A stretch of 64,000 bases of DNA from positions 1-64,000 of the forward strand of contig JBFXCU010000017.1 in assembly GCA_050181835.1 (NCBI GenBank), written 5' to 3'. Position 1 is the stretch's first letter. The number at the start of each line of letters is the position of its first letter. The position numbers and the translations under genes were made by a program. The stretch comes from CAILZL01 sp050181835. GTDB lineage: Bacteria; Pseudomonadota; Gammaproteobacteria; Steroidobacterales; Steroidobacteraceae. The notes beneath the pieces are model-generated. The model worked only from the letters and a program-made list of their open reading frames with translations. It was not told the origin of the DNA and did not search any database. This document shows positions 34,831 through 43,024 of the stretch, one piece after another.

Positions 34831-36489
34831 ATGTACAAGTACGACCAAATTGACCGACAAATTGTCGACCAGCGGGTGGCGCAGTTCCGCGATCAAACTG
34901 AGCGGTTTCTGGCTGGGCAACTGCCTGAAGACGACTTTCGTCAGTTGCGGCTGCGTAATGGCCTGTATATCCAGCGTTATGCGCCGATGCTGCGCGTATC
35001 CATTCCTTATGGATTGCTGTCCAGTGATCAGCTGCGGATGTTTGCACGGATTGCGCGGGAATATGACAAAGGTTTCGGGCATTTCACCACTCGCCAGAAC
35101 ATTCAGTACAACTGGCCGGAATTGCCCAAGGTGCCGGATATTCTGGAATTGCTGGCGTCGGTGGAAATGCATGCCATTCAGACCAGCGGTAATTGCATTC
35201 GCAATGTGACCTCCGATCACTTGGCCGGGGTGGCTAGGGATGAGTTGGAAGATCCACGCCCGTGGTGCGAACTGGTGCGGCAATGGGCCACTGTGCATCC
35301 TGAGTTCAACTTTTTGCCGCGCAAGTTCAAAATCGCCGTGACCGGTGCCATTGCTGATCGCGCCGCAGTACGGGTGCATGACATCGGCTTGATCTTGAAG
35401 CGCAACGATGCCGGCGTGCTGGGCTTTGAGGTGCTGGTGGGCGGTGGTCTGGGCCGCATGCCGATTATTGGCAAGACCATTTATGAGTTTGTGACACCGC
35501 AGGAATTGCTGGGCCGTCTGGAAAGTATTCTGCGTGTCTACAATCTGGAAGGTCGGCGCGACAATCTGCAAAAGGCCCGTATCAAGGTGCTGGTGAAGTC
35601 ACTGGGTATCGACAAGTTCCGTGAATTGGTGGACGCGGACTGGCTGGCCTCGCGAGATTACGCGCCATCACTTACCGATGTAGAAATTGCGCGTGTGAAG
35701 TCCTACTTTGCACCGCCTGCCTATGCGGCGTTGTCTGATGTAGATGCGGTTACTGGCAAGGGTAATGAGTTCCGTCGCTGGTACCAGCACAACACGCGTG
35801 CGCATCGCATGCCGGGTTATCGTGCGGTGTTCCTGTCACTTAAATCAGTGAAGCGGCCACCCGGTGACATTACCGATTCGCAGCTGGATGCGGTGGCTAA
35901 TCTGGCCGATCAATTTACCTTGGGTGAAGTGCGTGCTACGCACGATCAGAACTTATTGTTCGCCGATGTAAAGCAAAGTGATCTGTACGCACTATGGCAA
36001 CAGCTGGTTGCGATAGATCTGGCCACTGCCAACATTGGCACACTCACCGACATGATCGCCTGTCCAGGCCTCGATCTGTGTTCGTTGGCAAATGCGCGTA
36101 CTTACACCGTGGTTGATTTGATTAACGAGCGCTTTGATGATCTCGACTATCTGTACGACTTGGGTGAAATTCAGTTGAAGATGTCGGGTTGTATGAATGC
36201 CTGTGGTCACCACCACGTGGGTCACATCGGTATTCTCGGTGTCGATAAGCATGGCGAGGAGTGGTATCAAATTACGATTGGCGGCGCACCTAATGGTGAA
36301 GAAGCTGGGCTCGGACAAGTCATTGGTCGCTCCTTCAAACAGGAAGAAGTGCCCGACGTACTGGAGCGTTTGTTCCGTGTCTACGTGCAGTTGCGCATAG
36401 AAGGCGAACGGTTTGTCGATACCGTTCGTCGCACTGGCATTGCGCCATTTAAGGAGGGTGCGTATGCGCAAGATCATCAAGCAGCGTGA
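34831..36489 (+). CDS. cysI: Siroheme-dependent sulfite/nitrite reductase (CysI type)
   Basis: These reductases take six electrons to convert sulfite to sulfide (or nitrite to ammonia) at siroheme joined to a 4Fe-4S cluster. The 552-residue protein has both halves of the family: FTTRQNIQYNWPELPKV and TSGNCIRNVTSD (substrate-side Arg/Lys residues) early on, and the cluster ligands CPGLDLC (x5) and SGCMNACGHH (x3) near 415-465. Length equals the P. aeruginosa CysI type. Start is the ATG at 34831; the TTG at 34804 is less likely. No CysJ flavoprotein is nearby, so the electron donor may be a ferredoxin. The DUF934 gene overlaps its 3' end by 26 nt. Confidence 0.93.
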   Translation: MYKYDQIDRQIVDQRVAQFRDQTERFLAGQLPEDDFRQLRLRNGLYIQRYAPMLRVSIPYGLLSSDQLRMFARIAREYDKGFGHFTTRQNIQYNWPELPKVPDILELLASVEMHAIQTSGNCIRNVTSDHLAGVARDELEDPRPWCELVRQWATVHPEFNFLPRKFKIAVTGAIADRAAVRVHDIGLILKRNDAGVLGFEVLVGGGLGRMPIIGKTIYEFVTPQELLGRLESILRVYNLEGRRDNLQKARIKVLVKSLGIDKFRELVDADWLASRDYAPSLTDVEIARVKSYFAPPAYAALSDVDAVTGKGNEFRRWYQHNTRAHRMPGYRAVFLSLKSVKRPPGDITDSQLDAVANLADQFTLGEVRATHDQNLLFADVKQSDLYALWQQLVAIDLATANIGTLTDMIACPGLDLCSLANARTYTVVDLINERFDDLDYLYDLGEIQLKMSGCMNACGHHHVGHIGILGVDKHGEEWYQITIGGAPNGEEAGLGQVIGRSFKQEEVPDVLERLFRVYVQLRIEGERFVDTVRRTGIAPFKEGAYAQDHQAA

Positions 36490-36940
36490 AATCATCGCTG
36501 ATACGTGGCGCTATGCCGAAGAAGATGCGACTGTGCCAGCGGTGATTGTGTCGTTGACGCAATGGCAGGCGGAGCGTGCGCTATTGCTTGCTTCCGGCAA
36601 ACCACTGGGCGTGAAACTTGGCCCCGCCGATAAAGTGGAAGTGTTAGCGCAGGACGCTAGCAAGTTACAGCTGATCGCCTTGGAGTTTGGCGGCCTCGGT
36701 GAAGGTCGGGGTTATAGTCAGGCGCATATTCTACGCCGCCGCTATGGCTTCAAGGGTGAGTTGCGGGCGATGGGCAAGATTCAACGCGATCAATTGTTCT
36801 GCATGGCGCGCTGCGGTTTTGATGCCTACGAAATGCCGGAAGGTACTGATCTTGATGTTGCACTGACGGCATTCAACGATTACACCGTGGCATATCAGCC
36901 GGGCATTGACACCGGCGGCGTACAGCTACAGCAGCGTTAG
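36464..36940 (+). CDS. DUF934 protein coupled to sulfite reductase
   Basis: DUF934 proteins are found with siroheme sulfite reductases and are thought to help their function, but the role is not settled. The 158-residue protein begins MRKIIKQREIIADTWRYAEE and has AVIVSLTQWQAERALL, then LEFGGLGEGRGYSQAHILRR, a conserved block. It starts inside cysI (26-nt overlap) after a strong AAGGAGGG, so translation is coupled. The gene begins a new domain with no cofactor motif in view. Confidence 0.88.
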   Translation: MRKIIKQREIIADTWRYAEEDATVPAVIVSLTQWQAERALLLASGKPLGVKLGPADKVEVLAQDASKLQLIALEFGGLGEGRGYSQAHILRRRYGFKGELRAMGKIQRDQLFCMARCGFDAYEMPEGTDLDVALTAFNDYTVAYQPGIDTGGVQLQQR

Positions 36941-36983
36941 CTTCTAGCAATAGCGGTATCGTTTAACGGCTTTCGACTCGCTG

Positions 36984-37892
36984 TCAGTACTTACTGATAA
37001 ACGCCAGTACCGTGCGATTAAACACGCCGGGGTTTTCCCAGTACGATGAGTGACCGCTTTCGGGAATAACAGCGGACTCAACTCGTTTCAAGCGTGAGGA
37101 TAATACGCGCAACAGTGACGGCGGCGTATACAGGTCAGCATCGCCAGTCATGACCAGCAGCGGAACTTTGAGGCCATTAAGGTCGTTCAAAGTAACCATG
37201 CGCAGATCGGCGGTGCTGCTGGGATCCATGTGGCCATTGCGACCGCCGCCTCTGTGACCTTTGCCACTTTTATTTGGCCCATCGATACTGCCCTGATCTG
37301 CATTCGTCAGTTCCAGCCAATGCTGCTGACCTTCAGGATTGGCGGCACGGTACGATGGTCCTAGTTCGCGTACTTCCGGTGGTAATCGGTTAAATTCAGG
37401 AGGGCGAATGCGGTCAGCCATCGTGCTGTATTCTCGATCCTTTATGTAACCATTGCTGTTGCAAATGATCACGCTGCGCAGTTGTTCGCTATGGGCCAAC
37501 GCATACTGTAGGGCGACGCCGCCGCCTGCGGCGGTGCCTAGGAGATGAAATTTAGGCAAGTTAAGTTTGGTGGTCAGCTCAGCTATCAATGTAGATGCAT
37601 CGGTGTTCTTTGATTTGTCAACGCCTTGATAGTCGATGGCAATGAAGCGATATCCGGCAGCAATAAATGCAGGAATCTGGTGTTCCCATAGCATGCTGTT
37701 GCCTGAGGCACTATGCAGGAAAACCACCGGAATGCCTTTGCCGCCAGCATCTCGATAAAACACGCTGCCGCCGGGTAATTCGATGGTCGTGTCAGTAACT
37801 TTGGCTGTTGTGCTCTGTGCGTGTGCAGGATGATATCCAAAGCTAAAGCTCAGGATAACTAGTAACAACGCGCAGTTCCGAATCAGGTGCAT
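36984..37892 (-). CDS. Secreted alpha/beta-hydrolase-fold protein with an altered nucleophile site
   Basis: The 302-residue protein has a signal peptide (cleavage near AHA-QS, residue 25) and an alpha/beta-hydrolase fold: HSASGNSMLW (oxyanion segment), DYQGVDKS, MTGDADLYTPPSLL (acid) and ESGHSSYWENP (His). The nucleophile elbow is GTAAGG (119-124), with Ala121 where Ser, Cys or Asp is needed. DNA on the minus strand confirms GCC at that codon. It may be a non-catalytic or different-chemistry member. It converges on the DUF934 gene, 43 bp apart. No partner is evident. Confidence 0.7.
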   Translation of the reverse strand: MHLIRNCALLLVILSFSFGYHPAHAQSTTAKVTDTTIELPGGSVFYRDAGGKGIPVVFLHSASGNSMLWEHQIPAFIAAGYRFIAIDYQGVDKSKNTDASTLIAELTTKLNLPKFHLLGTAAGGGVALQYALAHSEQLRSVIICNSNGYIKDREYSTMADRIRPPEFNRLPPEVRELGPSYRAANPEGQQHWLELTNADQGSIDGPNKSGKGHRGGGRNGHMDPSSTADLRMVTLNDLNGLKVPLLVMTGDADLYTPPSLLRVLSSRLKRVESAVIPESGHSSYWENPGVFNRTVLAFISKY

Positions 37893-38093
37893 GACACTCC
37901 TCTAGGCATGTCTGTATGCCTGTGCTATGGATTGTCGCATCTGGTCTGCCCATGGCCCTATTCAATAAATGTTAAAAAATCTCAAGTTGCGTTCAGTAAG
38001 GCGGCGCAAGGCTGTGCGCAGTAGTGATTCTGATGGCGGTAAGCGGCGCGCCGCTTGGCCGGGCCATCCATGGCTCGGCGGTATTTTTCAAGT

Positions 38094-38669
38094 TTATTGC
38101 GCTTTTCCTGCCTCAACCTGGATTGACAGCTTCACTTCCTGTTTGAAGCCAGCTGCCTTGAGAAAGTCAATGCCAAAGTCGGATCGATCGATAGTCGCCG
38201 ACGCATCCGCTCCGCAGACATCTTTCTTTGACATTGCGTCGAAAATACACTTGAAACTGTTAATGGTAAGCGTCACTGGTTTGGTAACACCGTGCAGGGT
38301 CAGTTCCCCTTGGATTTCAGTGGGGGCGTCGCCCTTGAAGTTAGTCAGTGTGCCCTTGTAGGTAGCGGTTGGGAATTTCTTAACATCAAAGATACCCTCG
38401 CCCAAAGCATGTTCGTTCATCTTGTCGAGGCCGAAGTCGACTGAGCCGACATCAATGGTGATGTCTACTGTGCCGGTCTTGGCAGCAAGATCCAGCTGCA
38501 CGGTGCCGCTGGATTTGTTGAACTTCCCGCGCCAGTTCGACAGGCCGCCCTTGTGGTCGGCTTCAAAACTTGGGTATGTGTGGCTTGGGTCAATGTTGTA
38601 CAGCACCGGAGCGGCGAGTGCCGCGCCTGATGCGAGTATCAACGATAAGGCGATTGCTGATTTCTTCAT
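38094..38669 (-). CDS. YceI-family periplasmic lipid-binding protein (first copy)
   Basis: YceI proteins are periplasmic beta-barrel lipocalin-like proteins that bind isoprenoid quinones or fatty acids. The 191-residue protein has a signal peptide (AALAAP) and the family core with YNIDPSHTYPSFEADHKGGLSNWRGKF, TVDITIDVGSVDFG, FPTATYKGTLTNFKGDAP and LTLHGVTKPVTLTI. The gene lies 37 bp from a second YceI gene. It is followed on the same strand by nothing for 200 bp. Confidence 0.9.
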   Translation of the reverse strand: MKKSAIALSLILASGAALAAPVLYNIDPSHTYPSFEADHKGGLSNWRGKFNKSSGTVQLDLAAKTGTVDITIDVGSVDFGLDKMNEHALGEGIFDVKKFPTATYKGTLTNFKGDAPTEIQGELTLHGVTKPVTLTINSFKCIFDAMSKKDVCGADASATIDRSDFGIDFLKAAGFKQEVKLSIQVEAGKAQ

Positions 38670-38706
38670 GGGAATCCTCCGTTAGATTCAAGTAAAAAAA
38701 CGACGT

Positions 38707-39267
38707 CTATTTGCTGGTGCTAACGAGATGAAAGTGTATGGTCACTTTGTCATCAATTATTTCTTTCCAACTGGGGTTGCCCACACCAAAGGCAGACCGT
38801 GAAAATACAAAGCTGCCATCGAAAATGTTGCCAACGGCAGAGGGTTGTACAGTAATTGGTACGGTGATGGTTAATACTTTTCCCTTGATGGTGAGTTTGC
38901 CGGTTGCATCAAACTTGCCTGCGGCACCCGCCTTGATAGCAGTGGATCGAAAGGTTGCCGTTGGGTAGGTGTCACTATCAAACCATTCTTTCCCGCGTAC
39001 TTCTGCATTGTAGCCTTCGTCACCGAGATCAAGGCTGCCGGTTACTACGTCGATAGCCGCAGTGGCGGCAGCTGCATTTTTTGGGTCGTAAGCAATGTGG
39101 CCGCTGAATTTCAGGAACGGTACTTTTACAGCAACGCCTTCTTGCTTGAAAGTAGCAGTGATCTTGCTTTTGCTTGCATCAACGTTGCTGTCGGCCGCTA
39201 ATGCAGTCAATGTGAACGCTAGGCCAATCGCCATAATTTTTGCGCCAAAAGAACCAAACTTAAGCAT
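38707..39267 (-). CDS. YceI-family periplasmic protein (second copy)
   Basis: A 186-residue paralogue of the neighbouring protein: signal peptide (FALGLAFTLTALA), then SKITATFKQEGVAVKVPFLKF, YDPKNAAAATAAIDVVTGS, FDSDTYPTATFRSTA and GKLTIKGKVLTITVPI. I start it at the ATG at 39267 because GGAG precedes that codon; the in-frame ATG at 39282 has no ribosome-binding site. With the cytochrome b561 gene 40 bp upstream it recalls the yceI-yceJ pair of E. coli. Confidence 0.88.
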   Translation of the reverse strand: MLKFGSFGAKIMAIGLAFTLTALAADSNVDASKSKITATFKQEGVAVKVPFLKFSGHIAYDPKNAAAATAAIDVVTGSLDLGDEGYNAEVRGKEWFDSDTYPTATFRSTAIKAGAAGKFDATGKLTIKGKVLTITVPITVQPSAVGNIFDGSFVFSRSAFGVGNPSWKEIIDDKVTIHFHLVSTSK

Positions 39268-39307
39268 TGAAGCGGTCTCCATAACGAGAGTTTAAAGCCA
39301 AAACAAT

Positions 39308-39862
39308 CTAGTGGCGTCTGGGTAGCATGCGCCTTAGCGTGTCGTCACGGTCAAAAAAATGATGCTTCAGTGCTGCGACAATATGTATGGTAACAAGGAC
39401 GACCAGCACCCAGCCGAATAGTTCATGTATTTCGCGCAGGGACTGCGCTAGCTCACGATTCTTGTCAATGAAAGTGGGTAGTGGTAGCAGTCCTAGATAC
39501 ACTACTGGATAGCCGGATGCATTGCTGTACGCCCAGCCACTAAGCGGTATGGCGAACATCGCGAGATATAACAGTCCGTGCAATGTGTGTGCGCTGTTAC
39601 GTTGCCATGCTGGCATGGGTAACAGTGCTGGTGCGGTGTGCGTCAAGCGCCACAGAGAGCGTATTGCCGCCAGTCCCAGCACAGTAACGCCCACCCACTT
39701 ATGCCAGTTAAACATGCGTAGCTTGAGTGGGCTGATCGCCATCTCGGTCATGATCCACCCCAGCGCGAAAGCACTGATGATGAAGCCCGCAATTAACCAA
39801 TGCAGCGCAATGGCAGTGCGGGTGTAGCGAGCGGGTTCTGCGGGTGCGGTTTTTGTCGACAT
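39308..39862 (-). CDS. Cytochrome b561
   Basis: The 184-residue membrane protein has four predicted transmembrane helices and the cytochrome b561 pattern: two His per pair of helices, in ALHWLIAGFI, FNWHKWVGVT, HTLHGLLYL and LVTIHIVAALKHHF. It probably passes electrons between the quinone pool and a periplasmic partner, as in the YceJ-YceI pairing, where YceI binds quinones. It is the first gene of the minus-strand trio with the two YceI genes (40- and 37-bp gaps). Confidence 0.9.
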   Translation of the reverse strand: MSTKTAPAEPARYTRTAIALHWLIAGFIISAFALGWIMTEMAISPLKLRMFNWHKWVGVTVLGLAAIRSLWRLTHTAPALLPMPAWQRNSAHTLHGLLYLAMFAIPLSGWAYSNASGYPVVYLGLLPLPTFIDKNRELAQSLREIHELFGWVLVVLVTIHIVAALKHHFFDRDDTLRRMLPRRH

Positions 39863-40128
39863 GGTGGCGGATGCAGCCTATAAGGTTCTCATTGTGCCAC
39901 GCTCAGTCATTGCAGACCATTCGACAAATGAAAAGAAGCATCAAGAATTCAGCCGTAGTCGGTCAGTCGCGCTTACATGAAGTAGAGAACAGCGAGTATT
40001 AGTGCATTTTTCACCAGTCATGTCAGCGCACCGATTGTCAAAAGCGGCAATAGTCGTGCCAGCCGCCAGTTCGACGAGTGAGTCTCTATATCTTCGCGTG
40101 TTTATGTGGCGGGCATGTGTCCGTCATT

Positions 40129-41910
40129 TCAAGCCGTGTCGACATTGAATTGTAATGCGGCCAGTCGTTCGTAAAGTGGACAGGTTTGCAGTAGTGCGGT
40201 GTGGCTACCGACGGCAACCAGTTGTCCTTGGTCAAGTACGGCGATGCGATCTGCTTTAAGCACTGTTGCCAGTCGATGCGCAATAACTAATGTGGTGCGA
40301 TGTTCCATCAGCTGTACTAGTGCTTGCTGCACCAGTTGTTCGCTTTCCGCATCCAGTGCGCTGGTGGCTTCATCCAGCAACAGGATGGGTGGGTCGCGCA
40401 GGATGGCGCGTGCAATGGCAAGTCGTTGCCGTTGGCCACCAGAAAGACGTGTGCCTCGTTCACCAAGGTGAGTGTCGTAGCCTTGCGGTAACTGGCTGAT
40501 AAAATCATGCGCTGCTGCAGCCCGCGCAGCGTCTTCAATTTCTGCATCGCTGGCATCGGGGCGACCGTAGCGAATGTTGTCTCGCGCGGTGGTACCAAAC
40601 AACACTGTGTCCTGCGGCACTAATGCAATACGTGTTCGCACTGCCGCCGGATCAGCTTGCGATATATCGACTCCATCGATCAACACGCGACCTTGCTGTG
40701 GATCGTAAAAACGCAGCAGCAGTTGCATGACAGTGCTTTTGCCCGCACCTGAGGGGCCAACCAACGCCACGGTTTCGCCGGGTTTGATTTGTAGGCTGAA
40801 GTTTTGCAGGGCCAATTGACCGGGTCGTGATGGATAGTTAAATGACACTTGCGTGAATTCAATTCGACCTTGTCCGGGTATGGGCAGGGCCTGAGCGGCG
40901 GCGGGTGCGCGGATTTCCGGTTGTGCCTGATATAAATCCATCAATCGCTCCATGGCACCGGCCGCACGCTGTACGTCGCCCCATACTTCACTAAGCATGG
41001 CGGCTGACATGGCCATGTATACCGAGTACATCAGAAACTGACTGAGTTCACCAAAGCTCATATTGCCCGCCAACACTTTGCGCGCACCCATCCATAGCAC
41101 GAGTGTCACTGCAGAGAACACCAGAATGGTGCCGAGAGCAGTCAGGAATGAACGTGCACGAATCCGTAGCAATGCAGTGGTGAAAGAGTCTTCAACGGCT
41201 TCGCTATAGCGTTTGCTGTGTAGTGGTTCCAGCTGGAATGCTTGTACGGTTTGCATGGCGTTGAGCGTTTCATCAGCCATGGCGCTGGTGTCGGCAATGC
41301 GATCCTGTGAAGCACGCGACAGCACGCGCACTTTACGACCCATTAACAACATTGGCGCAATGATCACCGGTAGCATCACCAAGAACATCATGGTCAAAGC
41401 AGGACTGGTAATGATCAACAACACTAATGCGCCGATCAGAGTCACTACTGAACGTAGTGCCATTGATACACTGGAACCAATCAATGATTGCACCAATGTC
41501 GTGTCGGTTGTAAGCCGCGATAACACTTCGCCAGTGCGAGTTACTTCAAAGAAGGTGGCGTCCATCCGTACTACCCGTGCATACACAGCGCTGCGCATAT
41601 CTGCTATCACGCGTTCGCCTAGCCAGGTCACCATGTAAAAGCGTAGTGCAGCAAACGCACCGAAGGCCACTGCTGCCAACAGAAACAGCAAGAAGTATTG
41701 ATTGATGGTGTCGGTATCGCGTAGTGCCATGCCATCATCAATCAGATGTTTGAACGCAATTGGTAGTGCCAGCTGCGCGCCGGCGGCGATCAGCAAAAAT
41801 GCGGCCGCCCACAGTAAGGTGCCGTAGTAAGGTTTGACGAACGGCCAGACGCCTCTCAGTGGCGTTAACGATTTTGCTTTAGGACGATCAGGATGCAGTT
41901 GTGGTGGCAT
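40129..41910 (-). CDS. ABC transporter, fused permease and ATPase (MsbA-like)
   Basis: The 593-residue half-transporter has six transmembrane helices (about 25-320) and an ATPase domain with Walker A GPSGAGKS, Q-loop, signature LSGGQRQR and Walker B ILLLDEATSALD, followed by AHRLATV. It would act as a homodimer that exports a lipid, peptide or drug. It is closer to general MsbA/LmrA-like exporters than to a named one. The gene stands alone; 265 bp of sequence with no gene separates it from cytochrome b561. Confidence 0.9.
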   Translation of the reverse strand: MPPQLHPDRPKAKSLTPLRGVWPFVKPYYGTLLWAAAFLLIAAGAQLALPIAFKHLIDDGMALRDTDTINQYFLLFLLAAVAFGAFAALRFYMVTWLGERVIADMRSAVYARVVRMDATFFEVTRTGEVLSRLTTDTTLVQSLIGSSVSMALRSVVTLIGALVLLIITSPALTMMFLVMLPVIIAPMLLMGRKVRVLSRASQDRIADTSAMADETLNAMQTVQAFQLEPLHSKRYSEAVEDSFTTALLRIRARSFLTALGTILVFSAVTLVLWMGARKVLAGNMSFGELSQFLMYSVYMAMSAAMLSEVWGDVQRAAGAMERLMDLYQAQPEIRAPAAAQALPIPGQGRIEFTQVSFNYPSRPGQLALQNFSLQIKPGETVALVGPSGAGKSTVMQLLLRFYDPQQGRVLIDGVDISQADPAAVRTRIALVPQDTVLFGTTARDNIRYGRPDASDAEIEDAARAAAAHDFISQLPQGYDTHLGERGTRLSGGQRQRLAIARAILRDPPILLLDEATSALDAESEQLVQQALVQLMEHRTTLVIAHRLATVLKADRIAVLDQGQLVAVGSHTALLQTCPLYERLAALQFNVDTA

Positions 41911-41984
41911 AGTGTGTGGTCAAATTGGCAACGGGATTATTGTTAATGTTCCCGCATAACTGGTGGAGAGGCTGGAAAGATACG

Positions 41985-42237
41985 TCATTCTCGATTCGCT
42001 TTCGCGGCCCATGACCCGTAATGATGACGTAAACCTGCGTGCAGTTTCTCGCGTTCTTCAGGGATCATCTGCTTCCATTTTTCGTGCATTCGCTAATGCG
42101 CTGCTTGATCACAATTCAATTCCTCCGAAATCCTGAAGCTCTTGATAAAAAGTATGCAGTCGCTGCCGCAGTGCTTGCGTGATAGCAGTATGTTGGCGCT
42201 GATCCTAGTCAGTGCTGATGGTTAGCTGAAGTGTCAT
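41985..42237 (-). pseudogene. Small-gene remnants between the ABC gene and tpm
   Basis: On the minus strand an ATG at 42237 opens MTLQLTISTD, then a TAG (42205-42207), then QRQHTAITQALRQRLHTFYQ with LQDFGGIEL and TGA (42109-42111). In another frame, an ATG at 42089 gives MHEKWKQMIPEEREKLHAGL followed by RHHYGSWAAKANRE and a stop at 41985. Both pieces are charged, helical and gene-like, so they look like the broken halves of one small protein, perhaps frame-shifted. I recognise no family. Confidence 0.35.
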
Positions 42238-42248
42238 TGTCGCAAATG

Positions 42249-42884
42249 CTACTTTTTCAGTAACCAAGCGCTTTCAGTGGCTGCGCCCAGCCCCTTCATT
42301 CCCCCTGCCACGGGCCTGCTTTCAAGTAGCGTCAGCTGGTAAGCTACTTGGTAGCGTCGACGTATTTCATCACTACTCAGTGAGAACGGAGGGCCATCCA
42401 TTAGGCTCTGATCGTATTCAAAAGTCAGCAATAGCTGTGTGGCTTTATCGGTGATGTCTAATAAATGCTTTGTATACTTCGCGCGCGTCGGCTCTGGCAA
42501 GGCAACCAACGCGGCGCGATCATAACTGGCGTCAATCTGCCCAAGAGTTGCTTTTGATAGATCAAAAATATCGCCAATAAAGATGTCGATGTTGGCCGCG
42601 CTGTAGTGCAAAAGCTTACCGATGGTTGCAATTGCTGGTGTAATGCCAAGCTCTGTGAAAAGCTGTTTAATGGCGAGTTGGCTCAGTTCTGCTCCTGCAA
42701 CGCGGTAACCTTTAGAAAGTAGCCAGACAATATCTACGGTCTTGCCACACAAAGGCAGAAATACGCGCGCGCCTTGTGTGAGTCCAAGTGTATTGAAGTG
42801 GGTAACTAGCAATGAGTTGGGCCTTCCTTCGTGAAAACCGATTTCATTCTTTTCCCACTTCTGCTGCCAAAAACCTGGGTTCAT
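42249..42884 (-). CDS. tpm: Thiopurine S-methyltransferase
   Basis: Bacterial Tpm methylates thiopurines and also tellurite or selenium compounds, using SAM. The 211-residue protein starts MNPGFWQQKWEKNEIGFHEG, then has the SAM-binding VFLPLCGKTVDIVWLLSKGY with GAELS. I chose the ATG at 42884 because an AGGAAC precedes it and the family starts here; the upstream frame to 42983 adds 33 unlikely residues. It is divergent from selO, 140 bp away. Confidence 0.9.
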   Translation of the reverse strand: MNPGFWQQKWEKNEIGFHEGRPNSLLVTHFNTLGLTQGARVFLPLCGKTVDIVWLLSKGYRVAGAELSQLAIKQLFTELGITPAIATIGKLLHYSAANIDIFIGDIFDLSKATLGQIDASYDRAALVALPEPTRAKYTKHLLDITDKATQLLLTFEYDQSLMDGPPFSLSSDEIRRRYQVAYQLTLLESRPVAGGMKGLGAATESAWLLKK

Positions 42885-43024
42885 GTTGGTTCCTGTATTG
42901 AGCCCGCTGGGCTTTAGTTGCCATACAATGTTAGACGGATGAGAAGCGAAAATATTGTTGTTAGTATCCTGCTTCTTTTGCAATTTTGTTGGCGAGTATC
43001 GCCATTCACGCTAATTAGGTGCCA

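Noticed and set aside
34816..35571. 251-aa frame antisense to cysI
   Set aside because: It mirrors a conserved gene, has odd composition rich in His and Gln, and no start signal.
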